From positions 1 to 64,000 of the forward strand of contig NZ_JAOPFU010000002.1 in NCBI RefSeq assembly GCF_025515275.1: a stretch of DNA of 64,000 bases, read 5' to 3'. The position numbers and the translations under genes are program-made. Every line of letters starts with the position of its first letter. The first letter of the stretch is position 1. This stretch comes from Catenovulum sp. 2E275 (GTDB lineage: Bacteria > Pseudomonadota > Gammaproteobacteria > Enterobacterales > Alteromonadaceae). The notes below the pieces were generated by a model. The model did not search any database and was not told the origin of the DNA. It worked only from the letters and a program-made list of their open reading frames with translations. Shown here one piece after another: positions 57,191-64,000 of this stretch.

Positions 57191-58885
57191 ATGATCAACA
57201 ATCCGGCAAGCAAATATCAAAGATTTGTAGGGGTAAATTTACCCGACCGCCAATGGCCAAATAATTTTATTGAAAAACCACCTATTTGGATGAGCACAGA
57301 CTTACGTGACGGTAATCAAGCCCTGATTGATCCAATGTCAATTGAAACCAAATTACGCTTTTTTAAAGAGTTGGTTGCAATGGGCTTTAAAGAAATTGAA
57401 GTTGGTTTTCCGTCTGCTTCGCAAATTGATTTTGATTTTGTCCGTTTATTAATCGAAGAAAATCATATTCCTGACGATGTAACCATTGAAGTATTAGTAC
57501 AGGCTCGTTTTGAATTAATTGAACGTACAGTTGAAAGTTTACGTGGCGCTAAACAAGCTATTTTACACATGTACAATCCGCTTGCGCCTGCGTTTCGTGA
57601 AATTGTTTACCGCACGGATAAAGCCGGTGTTAAAAATATTGCGATTCAGGGCACTCAATGGGTTAAAGAATTAACCGCTACCGCACCAGAAGTTAACTGG
57701 ACATATCAGTATTCGCCGGAAGTATTTTCAAGCACTGAAATTGAATTTGCAAAAGAAGTTTGTGATGCAGTAAATGATGTATGGCAACCAACCGTTAATA
57801 ATAAAATGATTATTAACTTACCGGCGACAGTTGAAATGAATACCCCAAATACTTACGCCGACCAAATTGAATGGATGCACAGAAACTTAAATAACCGTGA
57901 AGCGATTATTTTAAGCGTGCATCCGCATAACGACAGAGGCACAGCCGTTGCCGCCGCAGAACTTGCGGTTATGGCTGGCGCAGACCGAGTTGAAGGTTGT
58001 TTATTTGGTAATGGTGAACGCACAGGTAATGTGGATTTAGTTACACTTGCCCTTAATTTATATTCGCAAGGTGTGCATCCGGGTTTGGACTTTTCAGATA
58101 TTGATAAAGTCAGAAGATTGGTTGAAGAATGTAATCAGATTCCAGTTCATCCACGTCACCCTTATGCCGGTGAGTTAGTATTTACTGCGTTTTCAGGTTC
58201 GCATCAGGATGCCATTAAAAAAGGTTTAGCAGTACAAGATAAAAATGGATTATGGCAAGTACCTTATTTGCCAATTGATCCGGCTGATTTAAACCGAAGT
58301 TACGATGCAGTTGTGCGCGTAAACAGTCAATCCGGTAAAGGCGGCGTAAGCTTTTTGCTTGAGCAGCAAGCAGGTATTCAATTGCCACGTAAATTACAAA
58401 TTGAATTTAGTAAAATTGTGCAAACCGTTAACGACAGCCGTGGTAAAGAAATTACCGGCAGCGAGATTGTTGAGTTGTTTAATCAGGAATATTTAACCAA
58501 AAATGAACCGGTAAAATATGTCAGCAATCATGTCACTGATTATTCAGACAGCCAGCAACAAGTGCAAATTGCGTTTGAGCATCAAGGTAAAACCACAGAA
58601 GTCATCGGCATGGGAAATGGCCCAATTGATGCCGCAGCCCATGCGTTAAGCCAATATTCTGGTTTACCTATTGAGGTCATTGATTACCACGAGCATTCAA
58701 TTGGCTCTGGCTCTGGCGTTAAAGCTATCTGTTATATTGAGCTTAAAATTGCAGGCCGTAATACACATTTTGGTGTTGCTCAACACAGCAATATTACAAC
58801 GGCTGCAATTCAGGCTTTAATTAATGGTCTAAACCGTACTTTGGAAAAAACTCAGCAAACACAAGCTGAAATAACCGAAGCTTAA
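57191..58885 (+). CDS. leuA: 2-isopropylmalate synthase (LeuA2 type)
   Basis: This enzyme condenses acetyl-CoA with 2-oxoisovalerate, the first step to leucine. The start at 57191 ([12 protein letters not shown]) follows GGAG; the frame extends 12 codons upstream without support. The 564-residue length fits the longer, fungal/actinobacterial-type class rather than the E. coli type (about 520). The TIM-barrel has [11 protein letters not shown] and the metal ligands in [16 protein letters not shown] and [14 protein letters not shown]. The C-terminal LeuA dimer/regulatory domain is present (about 430-550). A TATAAT at 57151-57156 is a plausible -10. Confidence 0.95.
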   Translation: MINNPASKYQRFVGVNLPDRQWPNNFIEKPPIWMSTDLRDGNQALIDPMSIETKLRFFKELVAMGFKEIEVGFPSASQIDFDFVRLLIEENHIPDDVTIEVLVQARFELIERTVESLRGAKQAILHMYNPLAPAFREIVYRTDKAGVKNIAIQGTQWVKELTATAPEVNWTYQYSPEVFSSTEIEFAKEVCDAVNDVWQPTVNNKMIINLPATVEMNTPNTYADQIEWMHRNLNNREAIILSVHPHNDRGTAVAAAELAVMAGADRVEGCLFGNGERTGNVDLVTLALNLYSQGVHPGLDFSDIDKVRRLVEECNQIPVHPRHPYAGELVFTAFSGSHQDAIKKGLAVQDKNGLWQVPYLPIDPADLNRSYDAVVRVNSQSGKGGVSFLLEQQAGIQLPRKLQIEFSKIVQTVNDSRGKEITGSEIVELFNQEYLTKNEPVKYVSNHVTDYSDSQQQVQIAFEHQGKTTEVIGMGNGPIDAAAHALSQYSGLPIEVIDYHEHSIGSGSGVKAICYIELKIAGRNTHFGVAQHSNITTAAIQALINGLNRTLEKTQQTQAEITEA

Positions 58886-58920
58886 TTGCTTTAAAACATC
58901 GCTTTAGCATACAAAATAAC

Positions 58921-58954
58921 AGCCCGCACTCATTTGAGCTGCGGGCTTTTTTTA
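58921..58954 (+). terminator. leuA terminator
   Basis: AGCCCGCA and TGCGGGCT form a perfect 8-bp GC-rich stem with an 11-base loop, followed by TTTTTT. It lies 36 bases past the leuA stop. Confidence 0.92.
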
Positions 58955-59057
58955 TGCATCTAACCGCAGGGTTATCAAAAATAACAAGCAAAGAATGTAA
59001 GGAATGTAAAGTTCTTCCATTGAGCTATTTATATTGTGTCCGGCTAAACCAAACCAG

Positions 59058-59657
59058 TTACCAGTCCTCAACCGTCAATTTTGGCCACTGCATTTTCCAC
59101 CTATCTGCTTTTTCTTGATAAATTTTTTGATTGACCAATATTTTATTGGGTCTGACTCTGAGTGATAACATATCTTGAAATCCATAAGGCGCAATAAACT
59201 CGATCTGCCCGTTTTGCATTCTCATTGCCATGCAAGCACCAAGCACGGGCCAACTTGCAATTGACTCTTGTATACTCACATACGGTTTTTTGGCGATACC
59301 AAACCGATCTTCGTACCATAAATGCACACGCGCAATATTTTTGACATCCCACTCAATATTTAAATTTGGTAACGATTTAGCAAGTAAATCTATATAGTGA
59401 TTTTCACTTTCCCAGCTAAGATCCAAATCATCCCAATATAAAATATCTATATCTTTTACAAAACGGTTTTTCTCAAATCCGTGCTGCATGTTCCAAACAT
59501 TTTGAAAGATGATACCCGCCCCCACCCAAGCATTAGGTAAGGCATTTATGCAATCTAAAATCTGAGGTATACCATTAATTGTCATTACAAACTCAGATAA
59601 TAGCTTGGTTTGCTCTTGCAATGGTAAGTGCTGTGCTGTTAATAATTCCATTTTCAT
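59058..59657 (-). CDS. Nucleotidyltransferase family protein (NTP_transf_6/DUF925)
   Basis: A 199-residue protein of the DUF925 nucleotidyltransferase-like family. The metal motif is VKDIDILYWDDLD and the next conserved run is WDVKNIARVHLWYEDRFG, followed by SIQESIASWPVLGACMAMRM. The end carries ADRWKMQWPKLTV. The N-terminal AWVGAGIIFQNVWN fits the family. The function is unknown, and no antitoxin or partner gene adjoins it. It follows ybiT on the same strand, beyond a terminator. Confidence 0.82.
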   Translation of the reverse strand: MKMELLTAQHLPLQEQTKLLSEFVMTINGIPQILDCINALPNAWVGAGIIFQNVWNMQHGFEKNRFVKDIDILYWDDLDLSWESENHYIDLLAKSLPNLNIEWDVKNIARVHLWYEDRFGIAKKPYVSIQESIASWPVLGACMAMRMQNGQIEFIAPYGFQDMLSLRVRPNKILVNQKIYQEKADRWKMQWPKLTVEDW

Positions 59658-59683
59658 CTTGCAACTTTAAAATGCGCCAAAAC

Positions 59684-59720
59684 AAAAAAGCCAGCTAACT
59701 TTAACATTAGCTGGCTTTTT
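59684..59720 (-). terminator. ybiT terminator
   Basis: AAAAAGCCAGCTAA and TTAGCTGGCTTTTT form a 14-bp stem with an 8-base loop, 22 bases past the ybiT stop. The T run follows on the minus strand. Confidence 0.9.
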
Positions 59721-59741
59721 AGCAGTAAACTTAAGAGGATT

Positions 59742-61334
59742 TTATTTAACTTCTTTAGTTTTTAAATACTCTTCATAAGTACCGGCAAAATCGACAATCC
59801 CATTTTCAGTGACTTCTAAAATACGGGTTGCAATTGATGATACAAATTCGCGGTCATGCGAGATAAAAAATACAGTACCTTCAAATTGCTCTAGCGCCAT
59901 ATTAAGTGACTCAATTGACTCCATATCCAAGTGGTTAGTTGGTTCGTCCATCATAATGATATTGGGTTTATGCATCATAATTTTACCGAACAACATACGC
60001 CCTTGTTCACCACCTGAAATCACTTTAACGGATTTTTTAATATCATCGGCTGAGAATAATAAACGGCCTAAATAGCCACGCACAGCTTGCTCATCATCGC
60101 CTTCTTGTTTCCATTGATTCATCCAGTCAAATAAAGTCATATCTTGTTCAAAATCAGCGGAGTGATCTTGTGCATAATAACCAAAGTGAGTATTTTCAGA
60201 CCATTTAACTTCGCCACTGTCGGCTTCTAAATCCCCAATTAAGGTACGCATTAAGGTAGTTTTACCCGCACCGTTCTGACCAATAATCGCTATTTTTTCG
60301 CCTACTTCGGCCATAAAACTAAAGTTTTTGAAAACAGGACCTTCATCAAACCCTTTGCTTAAATCCGTGACTTCAATTGCATTTCTAAATAAAGGTTTAG
60401 CTTGAGTAAAACGAATAAACGGATTAACTCGGCTTGATGCTTTAACTTCTGCCAATTCAATTTTTTCAATTTGTTTAGCGCGTGATGTTGCTTGTTTTGC
60501 TTTTGATGCGTTGGCAGAAAAGCGGCTAACGAAAGTTTGTAATTCAGCAATTTGTGCTTTTTTCTTAGCGTTGTCAGATAATAAACGTTCGCGAGCTTGA
60601 GTCGCAGCAGTCATGTACTCATCATAATTACCCGGATAAACACGCAATTCACCATAATCTAAATCGGCCATGTGGGTACAAACTGAGTTTAAAAAGTGGC
60701 GGTCATGCGAAATAATAATCATGGTAGATTTACGCGCATTTAATGTATCTTCAAGCCAGCGAATGGTGTCAATATCCAAGTTGTTGGTTGGTTCGTCGAG
60801 TAATAAAATATCCGGATCAGAAAACAACGCTTGTGCTAGTAAAACACGTAATTTCCAGCCCGGTGCAACTTCCGACATTAAGCCATAATGCTGCTCAAGC
60901 GGAATGCCAACAGCCAATAATAATTCGCCCGCTTTTGATTCTGCTGAGTAGCCGTCCATTTCAGCAAATTCAGTTTCTAAATCAGCTACTTTCATGCCGT
61001 CTTCTTCACTCATTTCCGGCAGGCTATAAATGCGATCACGTTCAGCTTTAATTTGCCAAAGCTCTTTGTGTCCCATCACCACGGTATCAATAACTGTGTA
61101 TTTTTCAAACGCGAATTGATCCTGATTCAACTTACCTAAACGCTCATCCACATCAATTGAAACATTACCAGCGCTAGGCTCTAGCTCGCCACTTAAAATT
61201 TTCATAAAAGTAGATTTACCACAGCCGTTAGCACCGATTAAACCGTAGCGGTTGCCGTTACCAAATTTAACTGAGATATTTTCAAATAAAGGCTTAGCAC
61301 CAAATTGCATGGTGATATTTGCAGTTGTAATCAA
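59742..61334 (-). CDS. ybiT: ABC-F ATPase YbiT
   Basis: This soluble ABC-F protein has two nucleotide-binding domains; members bind the ribosomal E site and relieve stalled or special translation complexes. The 530-residue length equals E. coli YbiT and the sequence follows it closely. Walker A copies are GANGCGKST (about 36-44) and GQNGAGKTT (about 352). The Walker B copies are in [11 protein letters not shown] and [11 protein letters not shown]. The interdomain linker (about 240-310) is rich in charged helices. It has its own terminator. Confidence 0.96.
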   Translation of the reverse strand: MITTANITMQFGAKPLFENISVKFGNGNRYGLIGANGCGKSTFMKILSGELEPSAGNVSIDVDERLGKLNQDQFAFEKYTVIDTVVMGHKELWQIKAERDRIYSLPEMSEEDGMKVADLETEFAEMDGYSAESKAGELLLAVGIPLEQHYGLMSEVAPGWKLRVLLAQALFSDPDILLLDEPTNNLDIDTIRWLEDTLNARKSTMIIISHDRHFLNSVCTHMADLDYGELRVYPGNYDEYMTAATQARERLLSDNAKKKAQIAELQTFVSRFSANASKAKQATSRAKQIEKIELAEVKASSRVNPFIRFTQAKPLFRNAIEVTDLSKGFDEGPVFKNFSFMAEVGEKIAIIGQNGAGKTTLMRTLIGDLEADSGEVKWSENTHFGYYAQDHSADFEQDMTLFDWMNQWKQEGDDEQAVRGYLGRLLFSADDIKKSVKVISGGEQGRMLFGKIMMHKPNIIMMDEPTNHLDMESIESLNMALEQFEGTVFFISHDREFVSSIATRILEVTENGIVDFAGTYEEYLKTKEVK

Positions 61335-61460
61335 AACAGACTCTCTTAGGAATAAATACCAGATAAAGCCAAATTGGCTAAATAAAACGGTTGGCTAACA
61401 AAATTAGCGCAGATTCTACAGAGTCAGCCAACAGATTACCAATGATATAACCATCAAATT

Positions 61461-62306
61461 TTATACTTGCCAGTATTCGCTTTTGTTTACACTGACCTTT
61501 AAACAAGCCAGCGCTTGCTCAAAATAAACCGAATGTTCACCTTTTCGGTACAAAGCATAAATCGGGTAAGTAAATTCTGGTGCGCCAGTGACTTTTTCCA
61601 GCACACCTTGCGCTAAATAATGTGAAACCACTCGGGTTCTAAAATAGCCATTACCACCATTTTTTAGCATAATTTTAAGCGCCAAAGGCCCTAAATTAAA
61701 TGACATCGCGGCCTGCCTTTGTTGCGGCAGAGAAGCATCAAACTGGCGTTTAAACTCGCTGCCCCAGTCAATAAATAAATCAGGCTTGGTGCGATTTGGC
61801 ACTTGTACATGAATTAATTTTTCTTCGGCAAGTTGCTCAACTACAAAACCAGAATAATAATTCGGACAATGTAGTAAAACGATATCTAATTGATTTTGTT
61901 CAAGCGCGGTAATTAAAGTTTCGGTTTCACCCACTTGTGAATAAATATTTAATTTAGGCTCCGCTGCGCCAATTGTTTCAATCCAATCCACCATGAGCGG
62001 ATTCCACAAGCTATGCTCTGTGGCAATGCGAATACTGGCTTGCTGATTTTCTGGTAAATTAACTGCCTGTTTGGCCTGCTCCCAAGTTTGCACTAAATTA
62101 AGTGCAAACCCGGCAAAGCGCTCCCCATCCTGAGTCAGCTTTGCACCGGCACGGTTACGAATAAAAAGCGCTTTTCCCAGCGCATCTTCCAAAGCTTTAA
62201 CTCTAGCAGTAACAGTAGTTTGCGTTACATTAAGGCGTTGAGCCGCTTCGTTAAAAGTGCCGGAACTCATAATTTCCAAAAAAGTTTTAGCTAGCTCAAT
62301 ATCCAT
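61461..62306 (-). CDS. LysR-type regulator (HdfR-like)
   Basis: A 281-residue LysR-type regulator. The N-terminal helix-turn-helix reads MDIELAKTFLEIMSSGTFNEAAQRLNVTQTTVTARVKALEDALGKALF; the effector domain covers about 90-275. The start at 62306 follows GGGG. An upstream frame would add 14 residues and would run through a TGCAAA palindrome. The start of the protein resembles HdfR. It is divergent from an HPP-family transporter, which it may control. Confidence 0.88.
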   Translation of the reverse strand: MDIELAKTFLEIMSSGTFNEAAQRLNVTQTTVTARVKALEDALGKALFIRNRAGAKLTQDGERFAGFALNLVQTWEQAKQAVNLPENQQASIRIATEHSLWNPLMVDWIETIGAAEPKLNIYSQVGETETLITALEQNQLDIVLLHCPNYYSGFVVEQLAEEKLIHVQVPNRTKPDLFIDWGSEFKRQFDASLPQQRQAAMSFNLGPLALKIMLKNGGNGYFRTRVVSHYLAQGVLEKVTGAPEFTYPIYALYRKGEHSVYFEQALACLKVSVNKSEYWQV

Positions 62307-62321
62307 AAAACCCCATTTTAG

Positions 62322-62336
62322 TGCAAATTTTTTGCA
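62322..62336. promoter_or_regulatory. LysR-type palindrome (T-N11-A)
   Basis: TGCAAATTTTTTGCA is a perfect 6-bp inverted repeat with an AT spacer and fits the T-N11-A pattern of LysR operators. It lies 16 bases before the LysR start and about 90 bases before the HPP gene. Confidence 0.6.
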
Positions 62337-62426
62337 TTTAAATATCATTATTATTCATTATACACAAATATAAATTATCCCTATTATTTGCAACCGTTTT
62401 GCCAAATGAGTTGTAAATATTCCTAG

Positions 62427-63371
62427 ATGTTTGTAAATAAAGTAAAAAATCGTGTCACTTATCTTTTAAAAGAAACCCGTTTATTTTTAGGATTAGAGGC
62501 CAGTACCACCTCACATGCTGAAAAAATCATTTCAGGCATAGGTGCAATTTTAGGCATTTTATTTACCCAAAAAATTACGCTGCAATACTTTGATCCACAC
62601 ACATCTTTATTTTTAGTTGGTTCAATGGGGGCTACCGCAGTATTAATTTTTGCATTACCGCACGGGGTTTTATCTCAGCCGTGGAATGTATTTGCAGGCC
62701 ATATTTTATCAGCCATTGTTGGTGTGAGTTGCCAGCAACTTGTTCAAGATCCTTATTTAGCAGCTGCACTGGCTGTTGGTTTGGCAATTTGTGTTATGCA
62801 TTATACCCATAGTTTGCACCCGCCCGGCGGTGCAACCGCACTATTTTGTGTAATGGGTGGCGAGCAAGTTCACCAGCTTGGATTTAACTTTATTTATACA
62901 CCACTGCTGCTTAACTTAGTGTGTTTAATGCTCATCGCATTTACTTTTAATTTATGTTTTCACTGGCGACGTTATCCGGCACATTTAAATTTTGCTGGTA
63001 AAACACATACGCCATCTAGCTATCAACTGAGTCAGGAAGATTTTACTGCTGCACTTCGCCAGCAAAATTCTTATATTGATGTTAGCTCAGAAGAGTTGGC
63101 CGAAATTTTTAGTAATGCAATTGAACATGCCCAAAATAATAAGCCACAAAAAAGATTAACGATTTCACTTAATCATTATTACAGTAACGCTGGATTAGGT
63201 GAATATTGGAGTGTCAGACAAGTAATAGAAATCCGCCGCACCCAACTTAAATATAAAGTAGTTGCAGGTAACGAGGCTGGCACAACGGGTGAAACTTATA
63301 TTAAAAGCTTTAAAAAATGGGCAAAACATGAAGTGCACTCAGTTGATAAACATTGGATGAAACGCCCCTAA
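62427..63371 (+). CDS. HPP family membrane protein
   Basis: A 314-residue protein with about four to five membrane helices in the first 180 residues. It carries the family signature HSLHPPGGATALFCVMGG. HPP-family proteins are integral membrane proteins; some plant and cyanobacterial members carry nitrite. The soluble C-terminal part (about 195-314; QLSQEDFTAALRQQNSYIDVSSEELAEIF) is charged and of unknown role. It is divergent from the LysR gene, 78 to 120 bases apart, and convergent with the GFA-family gene. Confidence 0.88.
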   Translation: MFVNKVKNRVTYLLKETRLFLGLEASTTSHAEKIISGIGAILGILFTQKITLQYFDPHTSLFLVGSMGATAVLIFALPHGVLSQPWNVFAGHILSAIVGVSCQQLVQDPYLAAALAVGLAICVMHYTHSLHPPGGATALFCVMGGEQVHQLGFNFIYTPLLLNLVCLMLIAFTFNLCFHWRRYPAHLNFAGKTHTPSSYQLSQEDFTAALRQQNSYIDVSSEELAEIFSNAIEHAQNNKPQKRLTISLNHYYSNAGLGEYWSVRQVIEIRRTQLKYKVVAGNEAGTTGETYIKSFKKWAKHEVHSVDKHWMKRP

Positions 63372-63387
63372 AATAATCAAGATACTG

Positions 63388-63786
63388 CTATTCAGGAAAA
63401 CCTGAAAAAGCTTTAATCTGTTCTAGCTTGTTATCCCAATTAGCTTTACTGCCAACAAAAATATTGGCATCAGGTTTAAGCTGAATATCTGAATCCAAAC
63501 AACCAGCAGGTACAACTAGCATAGCTGAGTTGTTTACTTGTACCGGCAAAGCTGAACCACAGTGTTGACAGAAACATTTATTATGACGAGTATCTTCCAG
63601 CCTGAAAACCTTAAGATCAGATTCACCGCTTAACCATGTTATTTTAGCGAATTTCGAAAATAAATTAGCAGCATGTGCCGACCCTGTATCTTTTCGGCAA
63701 TATGAACAATGGCACAAGTAAAAATGCTCAAATTCACCTTCAATTTCAAATTTTACAGAACCACATAAACAAGCCCCTTGGTACAT
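63388..63786 (-). CDS. GFA / CENP-V family zinc protein
   Basis: A 132-residue protein of the glutathione-dependent formaldehyde-activating enzyme (GFA) family. The zinc cysteines are in GACLCGSVKFE, LCHCSYCRKDTGSAHAANL and CFCQHCGSALP. Members often bind zinc without proven formaldehyde chemistry, so no substrate is claimed. The ATG at 63786 is chosen because GGAG lies six bases upstream; an ATG four codons earlier overlaps that Shine-Dalgarno. It ends 16 bases from the HPP gene stop. Confidence 0.85.
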   Translation of the reverse strand: MYQGACLCGSVKFEIEGEFEHFYLCHCSYCRKDTGSAHAANLFSKFAKITWLSGESDLKVFRLEDTRHNKCFCQHCGSALPVQVNNSAMLVVPAGCLDSDIQLKPDANIFVGSKANWDNKLEQIKAFSGFPE

Positions 63787-63808
63787 ATATTTCTCCATTC
63801 AAAATGAT

Positions 63809-64000
63809 TTAAGCCAATAAAGGAAATTGTCCGTCTACCAAAAAGTCAGCTAAAGCAAAACTTTGTAGTGTTTCATTTCTACTATAAAAGCTGACTTCTT
63901 GCTGATTTGACTGACATAACCAGTTAACCATTTGCTCAGGCACGGTTGAACAAATTGCTTTAGCCTGAGCAATTGCAAGATTAGTTTGGGCGGTATTGCT
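63809..64000 (-). CDS. 3' end of an unidentified gene (partial)
   Basis: An open minus-strand frame of 63 residues runs in from the window edge to a TAA at 63809-63811, ending FALADFLVDGQFPLLA. The segment includes AIAQAKAICSTVPEQMVNWLC. No family is recognised. The stop lies about 22 bases upstream of the GFA start codon on the same strand, so the two may be co-transcribed. Confidence 0.6.
   Translation of the reverse strand, partial: SNTAQTNLAIAQAKAICSTVPEQMVNWLCQSNQQEVSFYSRNETLQSFALADFLVDGQFPLLA

Overview
The window is a stretch of a low-GC gammaproteobacterial chromosome. It carries a complete LPS-core toolkit, a gammaproteobacterial-order dcw cluster, a VF530-family gene, the TIGR03545/TIGR03546 pair and an Arg-His-Pro tRNA block. 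By eye it most resembles a marine Alteromonadales member, but the genus cannot be fixed from sequence alone. No rRNA, CRISPR array, prophage or intact insertion sequence was seen.

Layout. (1) 1-8,760, all on the minus strand after a partial plus-strand gene end: the protein quality-control block tig-clpP-clpX-lon-hupB-ppiD, with a textbook sigma-32 promoter ahead of lon. (2) 9,053-9,490: a tRNA operon (Pro-Arg-His-Pro) with a stringent-type promoter, followed by a cold-shock gene with a long leader. (3) 10,162-16,061: VF530, mutT, secA, an M23 peptidase, dciA and lpxC. (4) 16,222-31,588: the division and cell-wall (dcw) cluster, mraZ to ftsZ, in the usual order but with murD cleanly absent between mraY and ftsW. 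(5) 31,589-32,506: a 900-base gene-free region holding MraZ-type operator repeats and two tandem copies of a structured small RNA. Each copy sits behind a Fur-box-like palindrome and a sigma-70-like promoter. (6) 32,507-49,915: LPS inner core (gmhB, a heptosyltransferase, kdkA, two waaA paralogues, hldE, gmhA). Interleaved are genes for a phosphate-linked decoration: two cytidylyltransferases, a LicD protein, two CDP-glycerol-type glycerophosphotransferases, a TupA-like ATP-grasp protein and glycosyltransferases. (7) 49,965-64,000: mixed genes including a XylR-type regulator next to a sensor kinase, a truncated membrane-tailed MreB relative, TIGR03545/TIGR03546, an Lrp/leuA divergent pair, the ABC-F gene ybiT, a LysR/HPP divergent pair, a GFA-family gene and a partial gene at the right edge.

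How the genes work together. Regions 1 and 2 cover proteostasis and translation. Regions 3 and 4 build the envelope: Sec export, lipid A commitment, peptidoglycan precursors and the divisome. Region 6 makes ADP-heptose (GmhA, HldE and GmhB; the final epimerase is not here) and assembles Kdo, Kdo-phosphate and heptose. It then probably adds cytidylyl-activated phospho-groups to the outer core or a surface glycan.

The most striking unexplained signal is the tandem small RNA pair at about 31,907-32,482. About 81 of 92 transcript bases are identical, every substitution in the 17-bp stem keeps pairing (including one double change), and the 16-base loop is invariant and complementary to a Shine-Dalgarno plus AUG. 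This looks like a Fur-controlled, PrrF-style tandem sRNA pair. Also notable are the missing murD, the membrane-tailed MreB fragment, and the teichoic-acid-like chemistry inside an LPS locus.
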